From positions 1 through 64,000 of the forward strand of contig CAIYWC010000021.1 of NCBI GenBank assembly GCA_903929795.1: a stretch of DNA of 64,000 nt, given 5' to 3'. Of this stretch, positions 38,501-47,465 are shown in pieces. Each line of letters begins with the position of its first letter. Within the stretch, counting starts at the first letter, position 1. The notes under the pieces are model-generated. The model was not told where the DNA came from. It was given only the letters and a program-made list of their open reading frames with translations, and did not search any database. The stretch is from an uncultured Myxococcales bacterium (GTDB taxonomy: Bacteria; Myxococcota_A; UBA9042). A program made the position numbers and the translations under genes.

Positions 38501-40852
38501 GTCGTTGGTTGTGCACGCGTTGTGGTCGTTACACGCCGCGGTGTTGGGCGTGTAGACGCAGCCGCCGGTGGCGTCGCAACTGTCCGTGGTGCACGGGTTG
38601 TTGTCGTCGCAGACCACGTTGGGCGTGCCGGCGCAGGTGCCAGCGGTGCACAGGTCGTTGGTCGTGCAGGCGCTCTTGTCGTTGCACGGCGTGGCGTCGG
38701 CGGCGGCGACGTCGCTGCACTTGCCGGTGGCCGGCGCGCAGGTGTTGACCTGACACTCGACGCCGCTGGAGGCGCAGGCGACGACAGTCGCGGCATCGAC
38801 AACGCACTTGCTGGCGGCGCAAATCAGCGTGCCGTTGCAGAGGTTGCCGTCTTCGAACTTTGCGCAATCGCTGGTGATCGTGCAGGCGCAGCTGCCGGTG
38901 CCCGGCTTGCATGCGCCGTTGGCGCAGACGTCCCCGGTGGTGCACGCGTTGCCATCGCTACACGGCAACGTATTCGCCGCGAACACGCAACCGCTGGCTT
39001 TGCTGCAGGAATCCGTCGTGCACGGGTTGCCGTCGTCGCAGACGATGCTGCCGGCACCGACGCAGGTGCCCGCGGTGCAGACGTCGCCGGTTGTGCACGG
39101 GTTGCCGTCGTCGCAACCGATGTCCGTCGCGGCGGCTGGCAAGTGCACGCAACCAGTGGCCACGTCGCAGGAATCCGCCGTGCAGGGGTTCGAGTCGTCG
39201 CACGTGTTCGGCGCGCCGGTGCAGGTGCCGTCGTAACACGCGTCGTTCACGGTGCAGACCGAGCCGTCGTCGCAGCTGCCAGCCTGCGGCGTGTTCACGC
39301 ACATGCCGGTCACTGTGTCGCAGCCATCGAGGGTGCACGGGTTCTTGTCGTCGCAGTTCTTCAACGCGCCGCTCGCGCATGCGCCCGCCGCGCACGCGTC
39401 GGGACCGGTGCACAGGTTACCGTCTTCGCACGCGCTCGTGTTGTTCACGTGGACGCAGCCGGTGGCGGGCGCGCACGAGTCGTCGGTGCAGATGTTGTTG
39501 TCGTCGCACACGACCGTCTGGCCGGTGCAGAGCCCGACCACGCAGCTGTCGCCGTCCGTGCAGGCGTTGGCGTCGGTGCAGCTGGCGCCATCGGCGAGGG
39601 CAAACGCCACGCAGTTGCCGCTGGCCGGGTCGCACGATGCGGTCTGGCAGGCGCTGGGCGCGGCGCAGGTCACAACCGTGCCGCCGACGCAGGTTCCGGC
39701 GTTGCACATGTCGCTGACGGTGCACAGGTTGCCGTCGTCGCAGGCGGAGCCGTTCGGGTTGGGGGTCGAGCTGCAGCCCGCGGTCGGATCGCAGCTGTCG
39801 GTCGTGCAGGGGTTGCCGTCGTTGCAGACCACCGCCGTGCCCTTGCACGCGCCGTTGACGCAGGCGTCATTGTCCGTGCAGGCGCTGCCGTCCGTGCACG
39901 CGCCGGTGCTGATCGGCGCGTGGCTGCAAGCGCCCAGCGTGGTGTCGCAGGCGTCGGTCGTGCAGGGGTTGTTGTCATCGCAGGACGCCGCGCCAACCTG
40001 CTGGCACTTGCCCGCGGTGCACGTGCCGGTGGCGCAGAACACGCCGGCGACATCGCACGAGCCGCCGGTCGCCGCCGTGTGCGCGCACGCGCCGTTGGTG
40101 CAGGCGTCGGTCGTGCAGGCCTCGCCATCGTCGCAGCTGACGTTTTCGTCGGTCTGGCCGTTGCAGTTGTCGTCCTTGCCGTTGCACGTTTCGGTCGCCG
40201 GAGCGGGTGCGTTGCAGGCAGTCAGGCCAGAGGTGACGCAAACGCGCTTGCCGCTGCAGGTGCCAAACGCGTTGGTGGCGGAGCACGGCGTCGACAAGCC
40301 TGCGGCGATCGCGCTGGCGGAGCAATTCGTGCATTCGCCGGAGCCGATTTTGCCCTGGTCCATCGGACGGCACACCTGCGCGCTGACGCCAGACGTCACG
40401 TCCGTGGCAAGCTCCAACACGAAGCCCTCGGGGCAATCGGGGCCGACCGAGGCGCAGAAGCTGCCGCCCGACGCCTGCGCCACGCAGAGCCCGCCGTCGC
40501 AGGTGCTCGCGTCGGTGCAGGGATCGCACAAATGCTGATCTTTCGCGGTGTTGGTCGCCGCATCCGCCGTGTCGACCGCATCGCCCGTCGTGTCGGCCCC
40601 GTCCGCGATCGCGGCGTCCGTGCCGGCTGCGTCCGTGCCGGCTGCGTCCGTGCCCGCGGCATCCTTGGTCGCGATGTCGCCGAGCGCGTCGGCGTCCGTC
40701 ACCGTGGTGCTGATGTCGGCGTCGTCGCCGCTCACCGCGTCGGCCAAGCTGGCGCCCGCGACAGCGGAGTCGTCACCGCAACCGACGGCGAGAACCGTCA
40801 GCACCGCGAAAAGGCCGAAAACCGAAGCAAGACGACAACTAGGCAGAGACAT
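35534..40852 (-). CDS. Giant (1,772 aa) lipoprotein of Cys-rich tandem repeats resembling the Dictyostelium CTDC repeat
   Basis: LTVLAVGCGDD lipobox, D/A-rich linker, then more than 40 CNDGNPCTTDSC-like units; start overlaps neither neighbour; stop overlaps DUF2141 start. Confidence 0.9.
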   Translation of the reverse strand: MSLPSCRLASVFGLFAVLTVLAVGCGDDSAVAGASLADAVSGDDADISTTVTDADALGDIATKDAAGTDAAGTDAAGTDAAIADGADTTGDAVDTADAATNTAKDQHLCDPCTDASTCDGGLCVAQASGGSFCASVGPDCPEGFVLELATDVTSGVSAQVCRPMDQGKIGSGECTNCSASAIAAGLSTPCSATNAFGTCSGKRVCVTSGLTACNAPAPATETCNGKDDNCNGQTDENVSCDDGEACTTDACTNGACAHTAATGGSCDVAGVFCATGTCTAGKCQQVGAASCDDNNPCTTDACDTTLGACSHAPISTGACTDGSACTDNDACVNGACKGTAVVCNDGNPCTTDSCDPTAGCSSTPNPNGSACDDGNLCTVSDMCNAGTCVGGTVVTCAAPSACQTASCDPASGNCVAFALADGASCTDANACTDGDSCVVGLCTGQTVVCDDNNICTDDSCAPATGCVHVNNTSACEDGNLCTGPDACAAGACASGALKNCDDKNPCTLDGCDTVTGMCVNTPQAGSCDDGSVCTVNDACYDGTCTGAPNTCDDSNPCTADSCDVATGCVHLPAAATDIGCDDGNPCTTGDVCTAGTCVGAGSIVCDDGNPCTTDSCSKASGCVFAANTLPCSDGNACTTGDVCANGACKPGTGSCACTITSDCAKFEDGNLCNGTLICAASKCVVDAATVVACASSGVECQVNTCAPATGKCSDVAAADATPCNDKSACTTNDLCTAGTCAGTPNVVCDDNNPCTTDSCDATGGCVYTPNTAACNDHNACTTNDACQGGVCVGTTPSCDDGNVCTNDACDLTGGCLHTANSLACDDGNVCTEGDVCAATVCTPGIAKNCDDGNVCTDDACDPINGCTHTNNTATCNDGSLCTTADACVAGKCTGTAKNCNDNNACTADSCDATTGACVNTALSGCGGFCLKNSDCPTPSNTCRAATCNLATNQCGSAPLAQGTTCSSGNACRTGETCNAGGNCTGGTTNTCNDNNPCTTDQCNATTGACTNNALNNVVCNDNNPCTSADACVAGACTGGVAKDCNDFNSCTTDACDATSGACTHTAIAGCSNACKVDADCGTSTDVCLVNYCTAGATCSAKPVANATACNDNNACTKTDVCFNGVCEGTAPVNCNDNLVCTNDGCDPTTGTCTHTNNTLNCTDGNACTTGDQCANGACVGGPVKVCNDSNSCTADSCNQNNGNCVFTPIAGCGNFCATDADCPAPANTCVQAFCNLTTSTCSSVVKTDGTVCDDKNACTSASACTGGTCIGSGAKVCNDGNQCTNDTCNANTGNCVFTPIGGGGFGGGNACSDGNACTTNDRCTNGTCTPGNAKNCNDQNNCTADSCDVITGACLNTPIAGCGGNCATNADCPSTGNACTTQTCNLQLLTCAVVNLQNTTTCNDNNLCTTADHCQNGTCTGTAPNCNDNNACTADACDATTGSCTHTASTGSACNDGNACTNQDVCTAGVCAGTVLNCDDGNPCTADSCNPNGGGGGGGGFGGGCQHTVIQNCGGACTTDAQCTGNANACIVPYCDLTTSTCAVKDAANGTTCNDNNACTTGEACQIGTCTGGVAKSCDDGNSCTNDFCQPGTGNCQHTNVGGGGGGGGGGNVPCNDGNACTTNDVCTAGVCAGTAPQCNDNNPCTTDSCDATSGACTHTAATGGNCNDNNVCTSQDTCTAGVCAGTANNVNNCNDNNACTTQDHCAAGKCTGTAQTGAPCNDADPCTNADTCTAGTCAGTAKNCNDNNACTADSCNATNGNCIHTAIPNCP

Positions 40853-40994
40853 GGCGGCTCCTGAAACAGCGAATGGGACAAGCGGCCGCAACGTAGCAAA
40901 TCCGCTTGGACATTCGCCACAGGATCGCCGCGCGATGCGAGCGCGCCAAGCACTTTTTACAATTGGACACAGAGTCGCGCCGTTGCCCCGGCGG

Positions 40995-42155
40995 CTACCG
41001 GATCGCCACGAGCCAGTGCATCTGGTGCTTTTCCACGTCGTCCCAGCGCCAGACGTTGTCCTCGCCCTTGCTGTCCGCCACACCTTTCTTGTTGCGATTC
41101 GCGGCGTCATAGCTCCAGTGGTGACTCGGGTCCGTGCCGGGCTTGAGCGTGATGACGCCGTACGGATCATCCACCGTCAGCCCGCTGTCCGAGACGCCCT
41201 GGGTGCGCACGATGTGGCCGCCGATGCTCATCAGGAACGCGTAGCCCGTGCGCAAGTACGCGTCGCGCCACTTGAACCAGTCGGCCCGCGTCGTCATCTT
41301 GTCGGAAAAAACGTACTTGTAGTTCTGCGCGCCTGCGGCCTTGGCGAGGCTCTCCAGCGCGGCGCCGGTCGTGCGGTCGCCATATTTGTTCTTGATGCGC
41401 AGCGCCTCCAGATAGTCCGCAAACTGCGCGTAGGACTTGCCGTCCAGCGCCCCCGGATTCTTGATGCCGATATTTTCCAGGCACATCGCCAGCGACGTCA
41501 GGTTGCACATGTTGTCCTGATTGGCGCCCTCGGTCGTGCTCTGGTTGTCGCGCTGGCTGTGGTATTCGCCCTTGGTTTGCAGCGCCTCGAACAAATCACC
41601 TTGCCGTTCATGCGGTTCCTTGGCGACCAGCGCGCGGGCGCTCTTTACTTCGTCCGGCGTCAGGCGCGGCTTGGCCAGCAGCGTCGCCAGTGCCGGCTGC
41701 GACGCCGCCGGGTCCGCGAGCGCCGGGTGCGGCGGCGCGTCCAGCTTCGGTTGCTGCACCGCGACAGCCGCGGCGCCCGCCTCCGCAGCAAAACGCACGT
41801 ACGGCTTGGCGACAAAGCCGACGCCGTCGATGAACCGCACGCCCAGCCAGCCCGGCAGATCGGCCGTCACCGCCAGCACATCGCCCTGATGCGCAACGCC
41901 GAGCTTGGCGCCCGCCACCGCGGCCTGCGCGCGCACGTTCAGCGCGGACGCCGTCACCGTCGCCTTGCCCAGAACGGCCGGCGCGGCCGCCGCACGCTGG
42001 CCGGCGTAGCCGTTGCCCGGAGGCTGAGTCGCCTGTTTCTGCGCGGCATAGCCCGCGACTCCGGACGGCTCCGGCGCAGGCGCGGGCTCAGCTGCGGGCG
42101 CCGGCGCGGGCGGAGCTTGCAGAACCGTATTGCGCAGTTGCGGATCCCGGTACAT
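40995..42155 (-). CDS. SH3-like domain plus C39-like cysteine peptidase
   Basis: VTASALNVRAQAAVAGAKLGVAHQGDVLAVTADLPGWLGVRF; DNMCNLTSLAMCLENIG...GGHIVRTQGVSDSGLTVDDPYG. Confidence 0.7.
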   Translation of the reverse strand: MYRDPQLRNTVLQAPPAPAPAAEPAPAPEPSGVAGYAAQKQATQPPGNGYAGQRAAAAPAVLGKATVTASALNVRAQAAVAGAKLGVAHQGDVLAVTADLPGWLGVRFIDGVGFVAKPYVRFAAEAGAAAVAVQQPKLDAPPHPALADPAASQPALATLLAKPRLTPDEVKSARALVAKEPHERQGDLFEALQTKGEYHSQRDNQSTTEGANQDNMCNLTSLAMCLENIGIKNPGALDGKSYAQFADYLEALRIKNKYGDRTTGAALESLAKAAGAQNYKYVFSDKMTTRADWFKWRDAYLRTGYAFLMSIGGHIVRTQGVSDSGLTVDDPYGVITLKPGTDPSHHWSYDAANRNKKGVADSKGEDNVWRWDDVEKHQMHWLVAIR

Positions 42156-42266
42156 CGCGCTGTCCCTGGCGCGCAGATGACGCGACGCCCCATGTGCATT
42201 CAAGCGCACCGGCCGCGCGCTGTCGAGCCGCCAGCGCCGCGGTGGGGTGTGCAGACTCCAGCCGAT

Positions 42267-43226
42267 TCAAGGTGTCGGAACACGCATCGCCAGCTTGCGG
42301 ACCAGCGTGTCCGCGACACCGGGACGGTTCCACGGGCATACGGCGAGGCAGATCGCGCAGCCCTGGTGTTCGTTGAAAAACGGTAAGCAGCGGTCGAAAT
42401 CGACATACCAACGCAGCTCGCCGCGGACCAGCTGCTTGTCCGCCCGGATCGCCAGCGGCGGGCAGGCGTTGGTGCAGGCTTGACAGCGGTGGCAATAGTC
42501 GTCGGCGCCAAAAACATCCGGCGTGTCCGGGACAAGCGGCACGTCCGTCAGCACGCACGCCAGGCGAAAGTTGGAGCCCAGCGTCCGGTTGATGAGCGAT
42601 CCGTGCTTGCCCAGCTCGCCCAGCCCCGCGGCGATCGCGGCGGGCACCAACAGCAGCGGGTGCGCCATCGGACCGCCGTGCGGCACGGCGTCGTGGCCCT
42701 GCTCGCGCAGCAAGCCGGCCAGACCCTTGGCGGCGCGAATACCGCGCGCGTATTGGCGGATCACCTCGGCCGCCGCGGTTTCCTGCGGCGCGGTGCGCAA
42801 CGCCTCCCAGTCGTGGGCCACGCCAAGCACGATCACCCAGCGCTGCAGGACCTTATGACCTTCAAAAACCCACTGCGGCTGCACCTGCGCGATGCCCACG
42901 ACGTCCGCGCCGGCCGCCAGCGCCGCCGCCTTCACCGCCTGCGACCACTCCGCCGGGCTGCACTGCACCGGCTGGGCGGCCACCGGCGGCAGCGCCAGCT
43001 CCAAAGCCGCCTGACGCTCCTGACGCGCCGCCATCACCAGCGGCGTCGTCCGCTTGATGAACCACAGCTGCAGGGGACCGTGCGGCGTCACGTCCGGCGC
43101 GTGCCAATAGATCGGCGACGGCCGTCGCGCCCGCGCCTCTCCCAAGCCATTGATCGTATTACCCGATTGCGGCGGCCACAGGGCGACCTGCTCAGCGCTT
43201 GGGGTCCACGGCGGATGGCGTTTCAT
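42267..43226 (-). CDS. 4Fe-4S double-cluster protein, QueG/reductive-dehalogenase-like C-terminus
   Basis: CHRCQACTNACPPLAIR...WYVDFDRCLPFFNEHQGCAICLAVCPWNRPG. Confidence 0.75.
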   Translation of the reverse strand: MKRHPPWTPSAEQVALWPPQSGNTINGLGEARARRPSPIYWHAPDVTPHGPLQLWFIKRTTPLVMAARQERQAALELALPPVAAQPVQCSPAEWSQAVKAAALAAGADVVGIAQVQPQWVFEGHKVLQRWVIVLGVAHDWEALRTAPQETAAAEVIRQYARGIRAAKGLAGLLREQGHDAVPHGGPMAHPLLLVPAAIAAGLGELGKHGSLINRTLGSNFRLACVLTDVPLVPDTPDVFGADDYCHRCQACTNACPPLAIRADKQLVRGELRWYVDFDRCLPFFNEHQGCAICLAVCPWNRPGVADTLVRKLAMRVPTP

Positions 43227-43336
43227 CGGCTTCCTTCGGGCGCGTGCAGGTCACGGCAGATCAGACGGCTGGGGTCCCGTCAGTGTCGAGCCCGCGCCTG
43301 CACCTGGTCAAGCGGCAATTTCTTCGCCACGCGCCT

Positions 43337-43892
43337 TCAGTGGATCGACGGTCGTTCATGTCGCGCCCGGGCCGCCTCATACGCCGCGAGCCGCTGCGCG
43401 CGGTCCAGCGCCAGCGAGCGGTGGATGCGGTTGAGGTACAAAATGTACGCGACCGGCGCCAGCAGGCAGGCGATAAACGACAAGGTCGGAAAGGGCGAAC
43501 AGCACCGTGCCGTAGCACTGCTGCGCGAGCTCCAGGCTGGGATAGTGGATCAGCAAGCTCGCGCAGAACGGCAACAGGCCGACAAACATCAGGAAAATGA
43601 CGTTCAGCCAGACCAGACCATGGTCGACGCGCTCGACGAAGCTGAACAGTCGGCGGTGGCCGGTCCAGAAAAAGCCGGTGAAGAGAAAGCTGACCATGTA
43701 GAGCAGCAGCGTCTGCTCGCCGTGCTCGACAAACCACAGCTCCAGGTTGTGCGCGCTCATCGCCGCCGGCACGTGGATTTCCAGCACGAGGATCGTCATC
43801 ACGATGGCAAAGACGCCATCGGTCAACGTCAGCACGCGCATCGGCTCTTCATGCGGCGCGACGCGGGACGGATGTTCGCCAGTCTCCTGCAC
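43337..43892 (-). pseudogene. TMEM175-like (DUF1211) potassium channel family gene with apparent frameshift
   Basis: Frame 1: MRVLTLTDGVFAIVMTILVLEIHVP...LAQQCYGTVLFALSD; continues sensibly only in another frame as SPFPTLSFIACLLAPVAYILYLNRIHRSLALDRAQRL; GTG start with GGAGG RBS at 43892. Confidence 0.6.
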
Positions 43893-44279
43893 GGGTTGCC
43901 TCCCTGACGGGCGCCGCCACTTCCGCTGGCCCGTGATCGCACGCCATCTGGCCGCCGACGCCCGGGGAACAGCGCTCTGCTCGCAATCACCGTGGGGTTC
44001 ATGCAGCAGCCATGCCAAGATCGGCAGCTGCCGCGGACACCGCTCACCGCTTGCTTTTCGCGCGGCCGCTGCCGCTGGTGGCCCCTTGTCCGCAGTGGAA
44101 ATTCGCCGGGTCTGGCTGAAAAACTTCACGGAGCGACGGGCCGCGGTTGTTTCCGACAGCCAACAGTGCGGCAAGGTCAAGCCCGTCGTGCTACTTGGCT
44201 GCCCGCGCACTGGCGCCGCGTGGGGCCGCCGGCCATCCGCTTGCAGGGCCCCCGCCCGCGGGCTACGCTGATCGCCGCG

Positions 44280-45506
44280 ATGCCACAAGCCCTCCCGACG
44301 CCGTGCACCCTGATCCCCGCCAGCCGTTACACGTCCGCCGCGTGGATGGCGCTCGAAACGACGCGCCTGTGGCCGCGCGCCTGGCTCTTTGTTTGTTTCT
44401 CATCGGACATCGCGCAGGCGGGCGAGCGCCAAGTCCTGGACATCGGCAGCGAAAGCGCCGTCGCGATTCGCGGCGAGGACGGCGCGGTCCGCGCGTTCCA
44501 CAACGTCTGCCCGCACCGCGGCATGCGCCTGTGCGACAACGGCGCCGCGGCATCGCGCAACGTGCGCTGCGCGTATCACCACTGGACGTGGCGGCCCGAC
44601 GGCAAGCTGCTCTCCTGGCCCGATGGCACGCATTTTGACGCGCCGCCCGGCGACATTGCGCTGCGGCCGCTGGCCTGTGAAGAGCGGTTCGGTTTGGTGT
44701 GGCTGTGTCTGGGCATGCCCGCGATGCCGCTGGACGAATTCCTCGCGCCGGTCGCCGACACGCTGCGCCGCCACCGCCTGGATCGCTGGGTGCGCTGCGA
44801 CGACATCACGCTGACGGTGCCGGCGAACTGGAAGACATCGGCCGATGTCTCCAATGAAATCTATCATATCCGCACGATCCACCCGGAAGTGCTGCCGATC
44901 ATGAACGACGCGACGGGCACCGTTGAATCGTTGGGGCCGCACTCGCGCACGACGGTGCATTTTGGCGAACCAAGCCCGCACATGACGGCCAGCGCGCCGT
45001 TTGACGAGACGATGCGCGCCTGGCAGGAGTCGATCGGCATCCAGCCGGCGCTGGACCCGCGGGCCCCACACCTGCGCGCGCGCCTGCAGGCGGCCCAGCG
45101 CGCGCGCGGCGCAGCGCAAAAGCTGCCGTGGAATCTGCTGAACGATTCGGAATTGCTGGATAATGTGCAGCTGAATCTTTTTCCCAACACCCAGATCAAC
45201 CTCTACGCCCACCGTGTCCAGATCTACCGGCATCGGCCCACCGGCGACACGCCGCACGAGATGGCGTTTGACCAGCTTGCCTACCGGCCGCTGCGCGAAG
45301 ACGAGGCGCGTCCGGCTCTGCCGCCGCACAAGCAAGCCGATGGCCGCACGGCGCAGCAGGGCGCGATGATGGCGATCGACATCGCGATGGTCATCGGGCT
45401 GCAGCGCGGCATGCGGTCGTCGGCGTGCGAAGGCCTGCGGCTGACGGCCGAAGAAGCGGCGATCCTGCACCTGCACCGGGCGCTGGACGCCTGGGTGTTT
45501 GCCTAG
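44280..45506 (+). CDS. Rieske non-haem iron ring-hydroxylating oxygenase alpha-type subunit
   Basis: CPHRGMRLCDNGAAASRNVRCAYHHWTW; NWKTSADVSNEIYHIRTIHPE. Confidence 0.87.
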   Translation: MPQALPTPCTLIPASRYTSAAWMALETTRLWPRAWLFVCFSSDIAQAGERQVLDIGSESAVAIRGEDGAVRAFHNVCPHRGMRLCDNGAAASRNVRCAYHHWTWRPDGKLLSWPDGTHFDAPPGDIALRPLACEERFGLVWLCLGMPAMPLDEFLAPVADTLRRHRLDRWVRCDDITLTVPANWKTSADVSNEIYHIRTIHPEVLPIMNDATGTVESLGPHSRTTVHFGEPSPHMTASAPFDETMRAWQESIGIQPALDPRAPHLRARLQAAQRARGAAQKLPWNLLNDSELLDNVQLNLFPNTQINLYAHRVQIYRHRPTGDTPHEMAFDQLAYRPLREDEARPALPPHKQADGRTAQQGAMMAIDIAMVIGLQRGMRSSACEGLRLTAEEAAILHLHRALDAWVFA

Positions 45507-45575
45507 GCGCGTCGCGGAAGACCTCCGGCGCGTTTTGCCCATCCCTCTTGCCAGCCCGCCCACCGGATCCACGCC

Positions 45576-47381
45576 ATGCCGATTCTGACCGCGCAAAATC
45601 TCCATAAATCCCATGGCGCTTCCGTCCTGCTGGACGGCGCGGAGCTGCATCTCGCGCGCGGCGAGAAGGTCGGGCTGGTGGGCCGCAATGGCACGGGCAA
45701 GACGACGCTGCTGCGGATCCTGACGGGGCTGGAGTCGCCGGATTCCGGTCAGGTCGTGCGGCGGCGCGATGCGCACATCGCGTATTTACAGCAGGATCCG
45801 CCGGTGGGCACGACCGAAACGCTGCTGGACATTGCGCTGGCGGGCGTCAAGCTGTGCCGCGAACACCTGGACCCGCACGAGGCCGAGCTGCGCGCCGAGC
45901 AGGCGCTCAAGGGCCTGGGAATTCCCGATGTCCACCAGCGCGTGGCGGAGGCATCGGGCGGGACGCGGCGGCGGGCGGCGCTGGCGGCGGCGCTGCTGCA
46001 ACAGCCGGACCTGCTGCTGCTGGACGAGCCGACAAACCATCTGGATCCAGGGACTTCCGACTGGCTGCAGGCCGAGCTGCGGGCGATGCCGGGGGCGCTG
46101 GTGCTGGTGACGCACGATCGCTATTTTCTGAACCAAGTGGTCGATCGCATTGTGGAATTGCGACACCGCAAGCTGAAGTCGTACGACGGCACCTTCCAGG
46201 ATTACCTGCAGGCGCGGCTGGACGAGGACAGCCAGGCGGAGCGCGTCGAGGGCAACCGGCGGCAACGGCTGCGCGCTGAGCTGGCGTGGCTGGGCACGAG
46301 CCCGGCGGCGCGGTCGTGCAAGCCCAAGGCGCGGCTGGAGCGGGCGCGCGCGGCGGTCGCGGAGGTGGTGGACGTCGACAAGCCGCTGGTCCTGCCGATG
46401 TTCCAGCTGGAGCGCATGGGCAAAGTCCTTCTGGACGCTCAGGATTTGCGCGTCGGGTGGCCGGACAAGACCGTCATCCACCACCTGACGCTGCTGGTGA
46501 CACGCGGCGAGCGGATCGGCATCGTGGGCCCGAACGGCGCGGGCAAGACCACGCTGCTGCGGACACTTTTGGGCGAAATTGCGCCGCTTGCCGGCAAAGT
46601 GACGCGCGGCGCGACGACGCAGGTGATGCAGATCGACCAGCAGCGCTCCGGACTGGAGCCGCAGTGGACCGTGCGCGAGGCGGGCTCGCCGACCGGCACG
46701 GAGTGGGTGACGACGCCGACGGGCAAGCTGCACATCGCCGGCTATCTGGAGCAATTTCTGTTCAAATTCGATGACCTGCGGCAGCCGGTCTCGACCCTCT
46801 CGGGCGGCCAGAAATTCCGCCTGCTGCTGGCGCGCAAGCTCCAGGAGCCGATGAACCTGCTGGTGCTGGACGAGCCGACCAACGACCTGGATTTTGAGAC
46901 GCTGGAACTGCTCGAAGAGACGCTGCTGACGTGGCCGGGTACGTCGCTTATCGTCAGCCACGACCGCGCGTTTTTGGATCGCGTGTGCACGGCGATTATC
47001 GATGTGCCCGGCGATGGCACCGCGACGCGGCACGCCGGCGGTTGGAGCGATTTGCAGACGCGCAAGAGCCAAAAAGTCGGGTCTGCACAGGCAGTTGCGC
47101 CCGCGCGAGCCGTGGTCAAGGCCGACGCACCGCCCAAGCTGACGTTCGCCGAGGAAAAGCGGCTGGCCGGCATGGAGGCGGAGATCGACGCCGTGGAAGC
47201 CCGCTTGGCCGTGGCAGAAGCCGGGCTGGGCGACCCGGCCGTCGCCGCGGATTTCTCCCAGTTGCAGGCGGCGATCGCCCGGCAAACGGCGGCGGCGCAG
47301 GCGCGTGACGATCTGTGGGCGGAATGGCAGCGGTTGGAAGAAAAACAGCGGGCGTGGCTGGCCTGGAAAGCGGAGCGGTAA
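45576..47381 (+). CDS. ABC-F family ATPase (Uup-like)
   Basis: Two Walker A (GRNGTGKTT, GPNGAGKTT), LSGGQKFRL, LDEPTNHLD and LDEPTNDLD; C-terminal coiled coil; no TM. Confidence 0.92.
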   Translation: MPILTAQNLHKSHGASVLLDGAELHLARGEKVGLVGRNGTGKTTLLRILTGLESPDSGQVVRRRDAHIAYLQQDPPVGTTETLLDIALAGVKLCREHLDPHEAELRAEQALKGLGIPDVHQRVAEASGGTRRRAALAAALLQQPDLLLLDEPTNHLDPGTSDWLQAELRAMPGALVLVTHDRYFLNQVVDRIVELRHRKLKSYDGTFQDYLQARLDEDSQAERVEGNRRQRLRAELAWLGTSPAARSCKPKARLERARAAVAEVVDVDKPLVLPMFQLERMGKVLLDAQDLRVGWPDKTVIHHLTLLVTRGERIGIVGPNGAGKTTLLRTLLGEIAPLAGKVTRGATTQVMQIDQQRSGLEPQWTVREAGSPTGTEWVTTPTGKLHIAGYLEQFLFKFDDLRQPVSTLSGGQKFRLLLARKLQEPMNLLVLDEPTNDLDFETLELLEETLLTWPGTSLIVSHDRAFLDRVCTAIIDVPGDGTATRHAGGWSDLQTRKSQKVGSAQAVAPARAVVKADAPPKLTFAEEKRLAGMEAEIDAVEARLAVAEAGLGDPAVAADFSQLQAAIARQTAAAQARDDLWAEWQRLEEKQRAWLAWKAER

Positions 47382-47465
47382 GCGGGATCACGGGCGATTT
47401 TCGTGTTGACTCTCGTTCAACAGTCAGCACAATGGCTTGCAGGACGGCTGGCTTGGAGGCGCTCG

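Noticed and set aside
35600-40500. Possible CRISPR-like or direct repeat array
   Set aside because: Regular repetition is explained by in-frame Cys-rich coding repeats; units diverge and there are no unique spacers
35558-40864. 1,768-aa plus-strand ORF opposite the giant repeat lipoprotein
   Set aside because: High-GC antisense shadow of a repetitive gene; no signal peptide or recognisable motifs, whereas the minus strand has a lipobox and clear repeats
43992-44279. N-terminal extension of the Rieske oxygenase ORF
   Set aside because: Residues before MPQALPTPCTLIPASRY lack family similarity and composition suggests non-coding spacer
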